Shown here one piece after another: positions 1 to 11,775 of a DNA stretch of 64,000 nucleotides; within the stretch, counting starts at the first letter, position 1, and each line of letters begins with the position of its first letter. The stretch is taken from the NCBI GenBank assembly GCA_964020975.1, contig CAXHWN010002377.1, positions 167,501-231,500 of the forward strand, written 5' to 3'. A program made the translations under genes and the position numbers. Below the pieces are notes generated by a model. The model did not search any database. It was given only the letters and a program-made list of their open reading frames with translations, and was not told the DNA's origin. This DNA comes from Hermodice carunculata (lineage: Eukaryota > Annelida > Polychaeta > Eunicida > Amphinomidae).

Positions 1-494
1 ATATACTGTTTTAAAATGTCTTGTAAATCATTTGGGCTGCTGTCCCCCAGAGCTTTGTAGACTTCAATGGAAAGTAATCCGTGTCTACCAATTGACAAGG
101 TGGACAAAATTGCCTTTTTCAAAAGCCCGGGGGGGCACATACTCAACATCAGGATGGGTGGGTGCTTCGGATATTTTTATACAATACCCTATCTTAATCC
201 TAAACCAGATGTAAAAAGGTACCCTCTCTTAATCCTGTAATGTGTTAAAAGGAGTACTGCATTGGTGCATCCGAATTGTTACCCCTATCCTAATCCAGCT
301 GTGCACTTTTGGGGGGGGGGGCGGGCGGTCTTATCCTGGGAGTAATGAAAACAGGGCCTTTCCCGCGGCACATACCCAGTACAATCCTACATGGAAGTAC
401 TTCCCCCCCCCCCCCCCGTTCAAAAGCAAATGATAATCACTTTTGTGATCATCGTAAACAAAACGTAGGCCACGTTCCTGTGATTTGGGGTTTG

Positions 495-525
<31 letters not shown>

Positions 526-539
526 TTTTTATGTCAGAG
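1..539. other. No gene seen; homopolymer-rich flank
   Basis: No open frame here resembles a known protein. The stretch has a G run near 310, a C run near 405 and a short TTTTG repeat near 495-520. Confidence 0.5.
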
Positions 540-920
540 TAGCCCCACGAAAGTGCAAGACAAGAGGGCAGTGATTGAAATTAGATAAAATGACAGACCT
601 GAAAATCAGTAAAGTACATTTAGAATCTAAATAATTGCTTAGTCTCTTCAGGACATTGAACTGTCTAGCAGCTTTCTTGCACAGCTCAGCAATATGAATG
701 TCAAATTTGAGCTTGTTATCTGTATTTATTCCTAGGAGCTTCACATGATCCTCAGTACTAATGACATCATCCTTAATTCCAAAATATATATTACAAGAGT
801 TCCTTCTATTAGGGCATAGAACCATCGCCTGGGATTTTCCAGGATTTGCCGCCATTACATTTTCTGAAAACCAGTCTATAGATTCGGAAGCTTTAAGTTC
901 AAGTTTATGTTGGACTTTCA
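540..920 (-). mobile_element. LINE (non-LTR retrotransposon) reverse-transcriptase fragment
   Basis: Read on the minus strand, an open frame of over 100 codons matches the C-terminal part of a LINE reverse transcriptase. In order it contains a WFSEN...ANPGKSQAMVL segment, the HVKLLGINTDNKLKFD motif, CKKAARQFNVLKRL, and the NFNHCPLVLHF thumb region. These are typical of Jockey/CR1-like elements. The catalytic palm, the endonuclease and the 3' end are not present, so this is a truncated remnant and not an active element. No neighbouring sequence obviously continues it. The clade (Jockey, CR1 or L2) cannot be decided from about 120 residues. Confidence 0.85.
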
Positions 921-1191
921 GGGTCGAGGTGACTAGAGGATAAGTGTTGTCATCTGAATAAATTAATCAGTTAACCAAACACAGAAAATGCGTTGAACTA
1001 AAAAGCTTTTGTTAAGAGCATAGCTGGTATGACTGTTACTATGAGGTTTGTTATAATAATTTCTGCTCAGAACATATTTAAGGGAGTCAACGACACCACC
1101 ATTCTACTTTGTTAGGCGAGGCGTATGAAAAGTAAGCACTTGGAGATCAGAAGGAAAAGGGCAGAGGGGAAACCCCGAACTGTAAATTCTG

Positions 1192-1199
1192 TATAAAAG
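1192..1199 (+). promoter_or_regulatory. TATA box (TATAAAAG)
   Basis: A consensus TATAAAAG lies about 125 bases upstream of a start codon that opens a hydrophobic leader. Initiation would be expected around 1220-1230. No CpG island is visible nearby. The association with the downstream leader exon is inferred from spacing only. Confidence 0.4.
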
Positions 1200-1319
1200 G
1201 GTATTCTTAACAGCGACCCCAGAAATAATCGCTTCAGAAAGCAGAAAGATGAAAAGATAAACAACTGATATAGAAGACCGAGGCACGTTAGAAAATTGTT
1301 ATCATGTTTCAGGACATTC

Positions 1320-1360
1320 ATGTTCATCGCGGCACTGCTCTGGTCTCTCTTGCTCAACAA
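1320..1360 (+). CDS. Putative first coding exon: signal peptide
   Basis: The ATG at 1320 opens MFIAALLWSLLLNK, a short start of the form expected of a secretory signal peptide, and runs into a good splice donor (gtgagt) at 1361. The exon would end in phase 2. The next recognised + strand coding exon is the PAN exon at 15566, which needs phase 1, so this leader cannot join it directly. At least one undetected exon, or a different gene, is required. An alternative ATG at 1304 in another frame gives no hydrophobic leader. It is consistent with the secreted protease downstream but is not proven to belong to it. Confidence 0.35.
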
Positions 1361-3303
1361 GTGAGTGCCCATATGTTCGCACAGATCTCGGTATTAAATA
1401 GGGAAAAAGTGTTGCTCTTGCAAAAATACCGACCAAGAAACATTACACACTTTTTAAAAAATGTCACTGCGCTCATTCCTCGAAAAAGTACTAAGTTTTA
1501 TATTTACAGAAAATGTCATCTGTGTCGATCAATTTTCTTTATTAGTAGTAATGTTAATTACACCAGGCGGCGTACTCACCAATATGCCTGTATCATGACG
1601 GATAATTGGCGCGTGCCCAGTGACCAGATCATATAAACTTGATGGGAAATTCACATGAATGTCTCCTTTATTTGCACTTTTCTTTATCAGGAGACTCATT
1701 TTATTATAGATGGAGAGTTCATCGAGTCTTCCTGTCACTTAAATATCTAGGACGTACTTAGTATCCAAATGAATTATGAATTCTCTGATTTCCAACAGAA
1801 AGACAATAGGTCTACTGTGAATACAGCTGCGTAATTCATTCACATTTACTTTCCCTCTTCACACTTAAAAGTACTTAACCTTTTCATTATGAATATATAT
1901 TCCTGTCTTTGGCAGTAGCATCTTTTTGTTAACTTAAGTGCGTATCCCAGCATACTGTACAAGATTTACCCCCAATCTATTTTTACTGTATTCAGCTCTT
2001 ACTTTGACTTGGCAGCAATCTGAACCATAACCATTTTGGAGTAGTGATTAGAAATTTGAGCACTTCTTTAAGTCTACCAAAAGAAATCCACATCATAATT
2101 TTTTTTAGATATTAACAACAAGCATCATCACATTGCATGTACGGTTACAGTGGGCCTATCAAAGCTATCACAACACTATTTGTACTCTGGCATACAGCGA
2201 AAACAGGCTTAACCAACCAAGGTATTAAAATTAAATATATTCTTATGTCCTTTTCTTTTTTCCTTTGTTTTTGTTTTTGGCGTTATTCCTTTCCCCCCTT
2301 TTTTAAATTATTTTGGGGAGATTTCTGGAGTTTGTGGTTTTGTTTGTTTGTTCTTTGTTTGTTTTGTTTTTTGTTTTTTGTTTTTTTTTTTTTTTTGTTT
2401 TTTTGTTTTTTTTTCTATTTTGAGGGTCACCCCTTTCGTCGCTGCTGCATGCAATCTGCTTGTTATTAAAACTGCCTCAATAACTAATTACATTTGTGAT
2501 CACAGCAGTCACATTGAACGTAAAGAACAACCTTAACACATAATTTTGCCGACTGCTATATAACATTTCATTTGAAAAAAAATTTTGCCGTGACTTAGCA
2601 ATAAATATTTGATGCAAACTACATTTAAAAATCAACAGCCAAGATACAATAAAATAGTTTTTTGCGGGAGAAATGTTATGAAACAATTGATGCACTCTGA
2701 TGATTGCAAGACACTACCTTATGTCTTTATTCTCTGTTACAATATTGCATGAAAGCCAAATTAAAATAAAATTGGAAACTTTATTTTAGAGGACACTAAT
2801 TTTGACAGTCTCCAAACCCATAACTGAAAAAACGCCATGTATGCCTTAATATCCTCAAAGATTTCTCAATTCTTTTTCACAATTTGCAAACATGGTATTA
2901 TTATTATGATTCTATAATCTCTCCACGTTTTGACCATGTTAGATCTTTTGACTAAATTTTGGGTTTGAGGTTATCGCATTTTGTAACAGAATCTATGTGT
3001 ACAAAATGCACGGTACCCATTTTTGCTGGGAATGCAATCATTTTAATGATAAGGAATATGCAAATAAGTGCATAACTGGTATATTGGCCAATACTCTTTA
3101 AGAATAATTTCATTGTCCTAAGGCTTGATGACTTTGGATTATCGGAAATAGGCAGTAACACATTTTGAACAGCAGCCATAAAGTCACAGTCCACTAAACA
3201 TACAGAATTGCTGGGATCTTTTCACTGTGCTTTGCACATCAATAACTGTTAGGTGTTAGGGCAGCACTGCACTCCAGTTCAGGCATGTAAGAGTTAAGTG
3301 AGA
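1361..3303. other. No gene seen
   Basis: AT-rich sequence with a T/G-rich tract near 2250-2420 ((TTTTG)-like). The open frames across that tract are low-complexity Phe/Cys strings and are not genes. Confidence 0.5.
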
Positions 3304-3402
3304 GTTATAACATGAAAGGAGACGATTATGGCTTGTAACTGTCGAGTGGCGAAGCCACGAGACAGTTGAAATAGCCATAATCGTCTCTTTTCATGTTATA
3401 AC
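3304..3402. repeat. Near-perfect 99-bp palindrome (hairpin)
   Basis: The 29-base left arm (starting gttataacatg) is the reverse complement of the right arm (ending catgttataac) with one mismatch. Inside it lies a second inverted pair, actgtc/gacagt, and a central palindrome gtggc-gaa-gccac. This nested foldback looks like the centre of a palindromic transposon or a foldback MITE. Confidence 0.85.
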
Positions 3403-4111
3403 ACATTTGTCATTGGCTGGTAGGAATGGTCATTTGTGTTTAGGTCGGATCAGTGATTTCATGATTGAAAGCGTATTATCTGTCAGTTACGTAATCAAAT
3501 TCTTACACACACGTGTGACAGTGTCATTTCACTTCTGAGTCACTTCATTCGTGATTTCGCTCATGCGTTCAGGTAGTTCGTGAATCTGCTAGCTGCCACA
3601 AAATGCAAAATGACGTGCCTCTAATTGAACTTGATAATATTGTAACTCGCAATTATTTTTCCATTATTTACTGCACCGGCAGTACTGGGAGGTATGTTAG
3701 TTTTTATTTGTAGTGTTTTTACAATTTCACAATCAAAGTTCGCTTTGCGTTCATGATATGCTACTGCATCAAGAACACTGACCCGGAGAAGTTTTGTGGC
3801 TGATGGTATAATGCGTGCTGGTACTTGAATGGAAAGTGTTAATCATGGAAATTCAGGTAAATCATTTCAAATTTTATTCTTAGACATTGAAAGGGTTAAT
3901 TCGGAAAGAGTGAGTTATAGGTTTTACTTAATTCACTCTTTTTGCGGGCCCTTTTTGCGATTATTGAGGGTGAAGGTCAGCCCCAAAAAGATGCATTATC
4001 AAGTTTCATAATACATTCTTTTTCATAATCAATGGTTATGGGATATAATCCACACTTTTTGAGCCTTATGATTGGCTAATTTCTACCAGCCATATGACAA
4101 TGCATTTTATG
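3401..4111. repeat. Outer inverted repeat next to the palindrome
   Basis: The bases at 3401-3431 (containing gtcattggctggtagga) reappear inverted and diverged at 4081-4111 (ttctaccagccatatgac). The roughly 650 bases between contain no recognisable gene. Together with the palindrome this suggests one non-autonomous DNA element of about 0.8 kb, but target-site duplications were not found. Confidence 0.4.
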
Positions 4112-5911
4112 TTAATGTCGCAATGGTCGTATGTGAATGCCCACTTGATGTTCTATGTTTATTTTGCTCATGGCAAGGGAACATCACTATGTTGTGCAAC
4201 CCGGATGTTTTGTCTACGTGCCGGCGCATTACGTCATTGTACCTCGCGCGTCACAATGGAATGTATACAATAGTCTAACCATGGAGGTACTAACGAGACG
4301 CACATGGTCTGACTGATCACCAGGTTTGAAGATAATAACGTTTGGAATCCGCCCCCCCCCCAAAAAAAATGGTATTTCTGTTTGCAACGCAGGATAAAAT
4401 GTGATAACAAACTTCCAGAAATGTATAAACAAGTCAAAACAACACATCGTTTCAGCCACATAAAAAGGTTTAAGAGGCGACTGTCAATGTAACAAGCACG
4501 CCCCCCCCCCCAAAAAAAAAGTGGAAAGTCAAATATAAAAACACGAGATAAGTTTACAAAAACAAGCTACTAACACAAGTAAAGTACATCAAGTATGAAA
4601 ACTACAGACATATTCACGTAAACACTTTAAAAGGCAAATGACAGTTTTGTGCTCAAGCAATGCGAAACACGCAAATCCCACGTGTTAACTGCAGCCAGCA
4701 ATTCCCATAGGTCTGCTTTGAAATACAGGCTACATATCAGTTGTCAATATGATGCCTGATCACACCTTATAGCCACCCGCCACAAGACATCCTTTAATCT
4801 GTCATGACACATGTAATCTTAAGGGTTACTTGGACTAAAATTAATAATTATTAAATTTTAATGACCACTTTATCCAAAAGCTAAGCACCTGGACCGCATT
4901 AAGTGATATTCAACTTAAGAGTGTGTCTTTGCTGCCTCACGAAACAGCTGGGAGATTATGCAGTAAGTCGTGCATGGTAATGGTATAAATGGAAGTACCT
5001 GCTTGGCACCTTCATCTAAGTCGGACATACCAATGGTATATATACAAGTACAAGCTTGGCACCTTCATCCTCGTCGATACGATATTAACATCGCATATCA
5101 GCTCTACGCCAGACTTTTCCAAAATGAGAACAACAGATAAGTATCTGTAATTTTCATAAAGTACTTGCAATCACAACCCCGACCGCAAAACTTCAATGAA
5201 TTCAAATTCAAATAAGGGTGGGATTTGGGTCACCATAGATATGTTTCGCAGGTATGCTGTTGATTTAAATTTACATTGCTTGAATTAGCCGAGACGGGTG
5301 ATAATAGTAACGTGTGGTAATGTTACTGACAGTATCAAATGACCCTTCAGTGGTAGCTATTTACTAAAAATCTTCAATAATATATAATATCTGCTGCACG
5401 AAAATTAATTTGGAATAATTCCCATGAAACTTGATACTTAATGTTTCCCGAATTATTCCACGTGACCAGCATGCACCAAACTAGCAACGCTGACCCAAGA
5501 ATTCTATTAACCTTTCATACGAGTGGTCCATTGCAACAAGGAAATATTCTAATGCCATGTAGACGATAAAATCCCTAGTGCCTGACGTGAAACGAACCAA
5601 ATGGCCGGACAATATAGAATCACAACATAAAGTAACATTTTGATATCATATATAGCGCGGATTGTGCCTCAGGCAATTTTATAAGGCTAATTGCACACGA
5701 AAGGATAGCCAGGTCGTGTAGATCTGGGTTTTTTATTGATCACAGACTATGAAAGCGTGGCCTATCCATTATTTTGCCCTTGATCCTAGAGTTTTAAGCA
5801 AGGGGTCTCAGAAAATATGACAGGTACACAAAAGCAACAAGATGCAAATTTGTATTTCTATATTATGTTATGAAGTGTAGAATGTGTTTTCTTGACAGAA
5901 GTTAACGCTGA
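4112..5911. other. No gene seen
   Basis: Contains C/A-rich runs near 4350 and 4500 and a diverged short duplication near 4985-5070 built on cttggcaccttcatc. Nothing else can be supported. Confidence 0.5.
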
Positions 5912-6057
5912 CATGAAACACCCATAGTGTGGTTATTCTGTTACTAGACGTAATAAGTTTTAATATCCGTGGTCAACACAAGAGATGAAACACCCATAGT
6001 GTGGTTATTCTGTTACTAGAAGTAATCAGCTTTAATATCCGTGGTCAGCTCAAGAGA
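5912..6057. repeat. Tandem duplication, 73-bp period, two copies
   Basis: A unit beginning atgaaacacccatagtgtgg at 5912 is repeated from 5985 with only a few differences. It is non-coding in both orientations. Confidence 0.9.
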
Positions 6058-6889
6058 CCAATGCACATAAACACGAAGCCTATACAGTCTGGAACACGTT
6101 AGCTCTGCTTACCAGGCACTGATTATTTCATAAAAGAAACTTTAAAGTTAGCTGAATGTTGATCGGATGAGAACACGTAAGATTTTAGTGACGTTGCACT
6201 CGCAAAACCAAAATTGCTTATAGTACTATGCGAACAATCATGATTTTTTTCCAGAATACCAAGACATTTAAGAACCAATATAATTGCTCTAACACTAAGG
6301 TATGGGATGGTTGATTAAACACTGATAAAACAGCAACATTTTGTACCGAAATACTGATCGCATCAAACACACAAAGGAAACAAGAATGAAGATCACGGCA
6401 AAGAGGTTCACAAACAGGAAATACACTCGTGATCGAAAACAATTCTACTCCATTAAGCACAACGCCTGGCCAGTTCCATTGTGTGATTTGTCATTCTGTG
6501 CAGACGTCTTCCCCCATCATTAATTAAATTGTGCAAGGCCTAGTACATATATGCTTAGTTTCTTAAAAATGCTCTGTTGAATGTTTCTCTTGTCATGGCT
6601 AAGGTGCCCGTTTTGGCATAACGATGGCAACTATATGACACCACATTTATTATTGCAGAACTCCGCAAGGTATCGTGAGTTTCGCCATATTGTTCAGTGC
6701 AACCAAATAGGAATTATATATTCAAGTTCCTTATAAAAGGATAAGAAGGAAAGAGTTTATGAGGGTATAAGAGCAACTATATAACTATTTAACATTAGCC
6801 CGTCAAATCAGCAACTAATTAATGTTTAAGACACTTTGTTTTGAAATTTAGTTACAATGCCAAATAAATAGTACATTAAGGCCTAACTA

Positions 6890-6890
<1 letters not shown>
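6058..6890. other. No gene seen
   Basis: Unique-looking AT-rich sequence without a supported gene, RNA or repeat. Confidence 0.5.

Positions 6891-6971
<81 letters not shown>
6891..6971. repeat. (TAA)n microsatellite
   Basis: An almost pure TAA trinucleotide tract of about 27 units. Confidence 0.98.
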
Positions 6972-6973
<2 letters not shown>

Positions 6974-7427
6974 TAGTTTTGACGCAAACTATCCTTTTCC
7001 AGAAAAAATGCAAATAACAAACACCTGTACAATTTGGAAAGGACAAGGTGCAATCTATGATGACATGGACAAAGTTCAGATGTGAAGCACATCTACCAGT
7101 TATGCCATTGTAACATGGTCTGTTGGCCACGAACAACATCAGAATTTCATTTCAAACCACAAAATCATTGGGGCCACTAAGATATTTGCTAACATCGTGT
7201 TGTGTTATTCAATTGACATAGATATTTAGATAGATATTCATTTTTTCATGACAATGACCTAAATTCTGCGAGGACAATATACGAGCTTACAAGTGGCGTT
7301 TACGCTAATGACCTCCCTGTGACCTTTAAATGCCCTGGAGGGCTCTTCCATAGACGTCTGGGCATTCCTCTTGGTTTTCGCCTTCTTCAAAGTCACGTGA
7401 CACATGACCTATTCTAAATGCAGCAAA

Positions 7428-7492
7428 TTGCCTGTTGGTGGCACCACAGGTAGCTTTCCCTGGTATCCACCTGGTACAGGTCAAGACACATG
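7428..7492. repeat. Dispersed repeat, copy 1 (other copy at 22531)
   Basis: The segment with ggtggcaccacaggtagc, then tttcc, then ggtatccacctgg is similar to 22531-22597 (about three quarters of bases by eye). It is probably part of an old interspersed repeat whose ends are not defined. The rest of 6972-8380 shows no gene. Confidence 0.5.
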
Positions 7493-8389
7493 GGCTGTAA
7501 GCAACGATTCATTTTTAGCTGAAAATATCATTGACACAGAAAGCTGATGCTCCCACTGTGCAGAGTAGTGTCTGTCACATCCTATTTAACTCGTCTCATT
7601 GTATAATATTTTATTAAATTTTGAAGAAAAATATAGTATTGTTCTGTACTGTAAACTTGTAGTATATGCATTGTTCTGGAATGCCACTGATACCATTAAT
7701 GCGACAAGTTTATTTGCAAATAGCTCACATGAAACCTAGCCTTGTTAATGTGTTGTTTTGGACATGTTAAGCCTTATCGAATTTCTACCAAAATCATAGG
7801 AAAATTGAGTCCAAGTATAGATATACTGGAATGTAGCTTAATAGATAAAAACGCTTCTGTTTAGATGAATCCTCTTAACATCATGGGTTGGGGTATGATC
7901 AGATTCATGATGTTTGCAGTGATAAAATTCACGACATACAGTCACGTTATGCAATGACTGTTACCTGTCAACCACCAATTCCTGAAAAACCGAAGGGGGT
8001 GACTTCCAGTCTGCATGTGCACCTATTCTTCCTTCCTCCTCAGGAGCCATTTTTGGCTTGCACTAGAAGTTTGAAGCTCTGTTGCATTTCATCCATAATA
8101 AGTGTTTCAGTGGTGTGTTCACTACCTCGACTGCAGCATATGTTTTGGGGGCTCTCCTGGTCTCTTTTGAGATAAGGATGGCTTATATTTGACCTGCTGG
8201 TCCTCTGAGAACTGTGGAAGTTGGGCTGATCTTGGTTCAAAATTGCTTGTTTTTGCAAGATGGCTTCTGGCGGGGCAAATAGCAGACAGAGGGAGGACAG
8301 TGGCATACAGGGAATTGCTGCTTGGCAGTGTGTCATGGATGTCAACCAGAGATCTTTTCACCTTCACCCTTGTTGGGTAGAGGGCAGAA

Positions 8390-10180
8390 GATGGACTCAC
8401 AGAACCATTTCATGGCAGCCTGGAATGACCATGAGCACTGTTGGTGGGGTTGTTACCTGCAGCTTCCAGGTCTCATGCTAGGTGGGGAGGGGCCAAGCGG
8501 CTGCTCTATGAGCAGTCCCAGAGAAAGTACAAGACAGCAAAGTGTAAGCATACTGCCAACTGCTGGGCCAGCGAGTCTGACTCTGCTGAGTCTTCCAACC
8601 CATCGACTCACTAGAGAAATAGAAGCAAGCCCATGAAGCTTGCCTGGAGGATCAGGTGGTTGCTGCTTCTTCTCCCAATTGTCACCCCCCCCCCCCAACA
8701 GAAAGAAGAGGTGACATAGTCATAAGTTGGGCTGCTAGTGAGGGTCCCCCCCCCCCCAAGATGATGACCAGCAGTTTCTTGGTCACTGATCCGAGACTCT
8801 CAGCAGTCTCAAAGATGATGTCCTCCTATTTCAGGCAAGTGTGAATTCCCCCCCCCCCCATCATGACATCCACAGCAAATGGTATTCCACACTGGAGCAG
8901 ATCTACTCATCCCAGTCACTTCCAGTGGATTTAGAGTAAAAAGAGTATGCTGCCAAGGCCCCAAAGGCTATTTCCATGTTCTTGGACACCTTAGGAGACT
9001 AGAGGAGGATGCTAGAGGCACTGTCCTTATGGCATCCTGGTCCAACTTCTCGCTGTTGGCTCTGTTGGCACAAATGTTGGAGGGGGTCTAGGACTGGCTT
9101 GGTCAGGCATCCTTGCTCATGACTTTGTTGTCGCAGGCAATCAACCACCAGATCAGGACAACCTGCACTTTAGAGGTGAACTTGCATTTGCTAGACAGGG
9201 ACACCCATCTCCAGAGTCAGAAGCTGTCTGATCCAATTTGCTGCCGAGTGTGTACTTGGCCCCTCTTGTTGAACATGCTGTTTGGAGGAGAGTTTGTTTG
9301 ATGAGTTCAGGACCTTCAGGCCTGCTCTCCTGGACAAACGGGCACCCAGAACACAACTGCCCATCTCCTGGCACAAGCCATGACCCAGGCATGACAAGGG
9401 TCTAGGAACAATGGGAAGCGATCTGGGAAGGGCAAGAAGGCTGGTAAAGGCAAGAAGACAGGCAAGCCCTAGGGCTCCTGATATTTGACCTCTGGACCAC
9501 ATCTCAGGGTCACCCTCTGTCATCACTATAGATGTCTCCAACTGCCCAGTTGACAGCTGCCTTTCCACCTTTCACTCACAGTGGGTATCTTTCACAGATG
9601 ATTAATTCGTCTTAAATACCATGAGACATGGCTACTTGCTGCTTTTTGGATAGGACAGACCTCAGTTATGCCACAAACCCAAGTGGTACACACACTCCAA
9701 AAAGGATCCCAAAGCATTGGCTACAGAGCAAGAGTGCCATAGAGTGGGTGGAAGATCCCAGGCCACCCAGGCTCCACAATTTACTCTTCGTAGTCCCCAA
9801 GCGGGACACAGGTTGGCGTCCAATTATAGCCCTTTCATTGCTGAACAAGTACTTGGAGATTCCCTCTGTCAGGATGAAGATCCCAAAGTCAGTGGCAGAA
9901 ACCTCAAGGATGCATTCTCCCTTGTGTCCCTTGCGGAGACTTCATAGATGTATCTGCAGTTTGCATTCCCAGGCCAGGTTTACCGATTCAGGTTGCTTCT
10001 GCACTACCTGCATGACTTGACCATGTTGCAGGAGGGCATTTATGCCTTTGCCTTTGTTGGTGTACAAGGCCCCTTTTGCATAAATTCTCGATACTTGTTT
10101 TTGTTAGACTTCTCTTGTCCCCTCAGGGTAGCCGCCATGTTTCAGTTTACGGTGCTCTGGGTTTAGACTTGGATGCAGTC
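8390..10180 (+). mobile_element. DIRS-like tyrosine-recombinase retrotransposon fossil (gag and start of RT)
   Basis: The right part (about 9700-10110) reads as the start of a DIRS-type reverse transcriptase, with FVVPKRDTGWRPIIALSLLN followed by a KYLEIPSVRMKIPKS segment, characteristic of that superfamily. Upstream (about 8390-9470) lies gag-like sequence with a WNDHEHC segment and a basic KSGKGKKAGKGKK-like tail just before the RT, the usual order for these elements. RNase H and the recombinase are not seen, and no terminal repeats were found. It is broken in many places (at least five to ten) and looks old. C8-C11 runs interrupt the gag part. The gag assignment is an inference from position and weak motifs. 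The RT assignment is firm. Confidence 0.7.
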
Positions 10181-10936
10181 TATAGGCTTGCCTTCGTATG
10201 GTAGAGCTCGATCTAGTCTCAGACTCACATGGGGCAGATGTCCCCAGGGTCCGCTAGGCTGACAGATGGCAGACCTGTTCAACTGGATACTGTCTTACCA
10301 AACCATATGACTTCCCCTGAGGTGCCCACCATGTTTTTCATGGTTCACTGGTCTTGCAAGGTCTCCAGGACCCAAAGAGTAGAAATAGACAGCAGCTCCC
10401 TTTCTGTGGACTGCTCTGAGGTTGGCGGGAATCCCTGGGGGACCATTGGCAGTCCCATGCTGGTGGGTAAGGAGAATGTAGGCTTAGTCCAGGATTCTGC
10501 TGTTGACAGCTTCACGTCCCTGAACCTCTGAAGTTTTCTTTGCAAATATCGCTTCTTCACTCAGTCCAATCATCTGTCCAGGTGGCTGTTGTGTCAATAT
10601 GCATGTTTCATTACTCCCTACTACCAATGCATTTATATATCAGCAATTGTGGTTGAGAGGTAACATTATGTAACTAATTTGCGAAATGTTTAGTAATTTC
10701 GGCAATAGTGAGTATACTTACCTCTCCACCACTAGAGAGGCCCACCTGACCTCCCAGGGTGCAGTCCACACATCATTTCCACTGACCAATCACAAGGAGA
10801 AAGGAACAATAGGGGGGCATGTGCAGTGGAATTCACCCCTCCCTCCCGCCACTGACAGTAAAACGCCATCAAGCAATATCTGTCCTTGTCACTTGAGCAC
10901 ACTACAAGAGAATGGCAAGGTGCAGACTCGGTCTCC
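10181..10936. other. No gene seen
   Basis: Sequence between the DIRS-like fossil and the tandem array. It may contain more of the decayed element (moderate GC, short open frames), but no motif supports that. Confidence 0.4.
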
Positions 10937-11775
10937 AAAGGGTTTAGGTAAGCAGCTGACTTTGTCTCGACACGGTTCAGGTAACCTTTTTATGACTCAG
11001 TCTGCAGTGAATTAAGGTAAGCTGTCGACTCAGTCTCCAGATGTTAAGTTAAGCTGTTCACTCAGCCTCTAAGTCTCTACAGGCTTAAGGTAAACCGTTT
11101 TGACGCAGTCTCTAGAGTAACAAGTGCTTCACTCACTCTCCAGATGTTAAGTTAGGCCGTTCACTCAGCGTCTGGTGGGTTAAGTTAAGCTGTTCTCTCA
11201 GACTCTATAGGTTAAGGTAAGCAGTTTTCGACTCGGTCTCCAGAGTATTAAGTTAAGTGGTTTACTCAATCTCCAAATGGCTAAGGTAAGCTGTTGACTT
11301 AGTCTCTACAGGCTTATGGTAAGCTACTTTTCCAGAGAGTAAAAGTAAGCTGTCGACTTAGTCTCCATATGTTGACTTAAACTGTTTACGCAGCCTCCAG
11401 AGGGTTATGTTGAGCTGTTCTTTCAGTCTCTAGAGTCTCTCAGTCTCTAGAGAGTTAAGGTTAGCTGTTGACTTAGTCTTCAGAGGGTGAAGGTAAAATG
11501 TTCGCTTAGTCTCTAGAGTGCTAAGAAAAGCTGGTTTTTGACTCAGTCTCCAAAGGGTTAAGGTAAGCTGTTTTTGACTGAGTCTCCAAAGGGTTCAGGT
11601 AAGCTGTTTTTGACTTGGTCTCCGGAGTGTTTAGGTAAGCTGTTCACTCAGTCTCTACAGGGTTAAGGTGAGTTTTTTTTTACTCAGTCACCAGAGTGGT
11701 AAGTTAAGCGGTTCACTCAGTTTCCAGAGGGTTATGTTAAGCTGATCACTCGGTCTTCAGAGGGTTACAGATTGA
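10937..11775. repeat. Degenerate minisatellite, about 30-40 bp period, splice-donor-like core
   Basis: Roughly 22 diverged units follow the pattern ttaaggtaagctgtt, then actcagtctc, then cagaggg. The AGGTAAGC core equals a strong 5' splice-site consensus on the + strand, and about eleven units keep GGTAA. Unit length varies, so the array is old or was diverging while it grew. It is non-coding. Confidence 0.85.

Noticed and set aside
4229-4461. Two overlapping minus-strand open frames with a Cys-rich start
   Set aside because: They cross a C/A homopolymer run and show no family motif.
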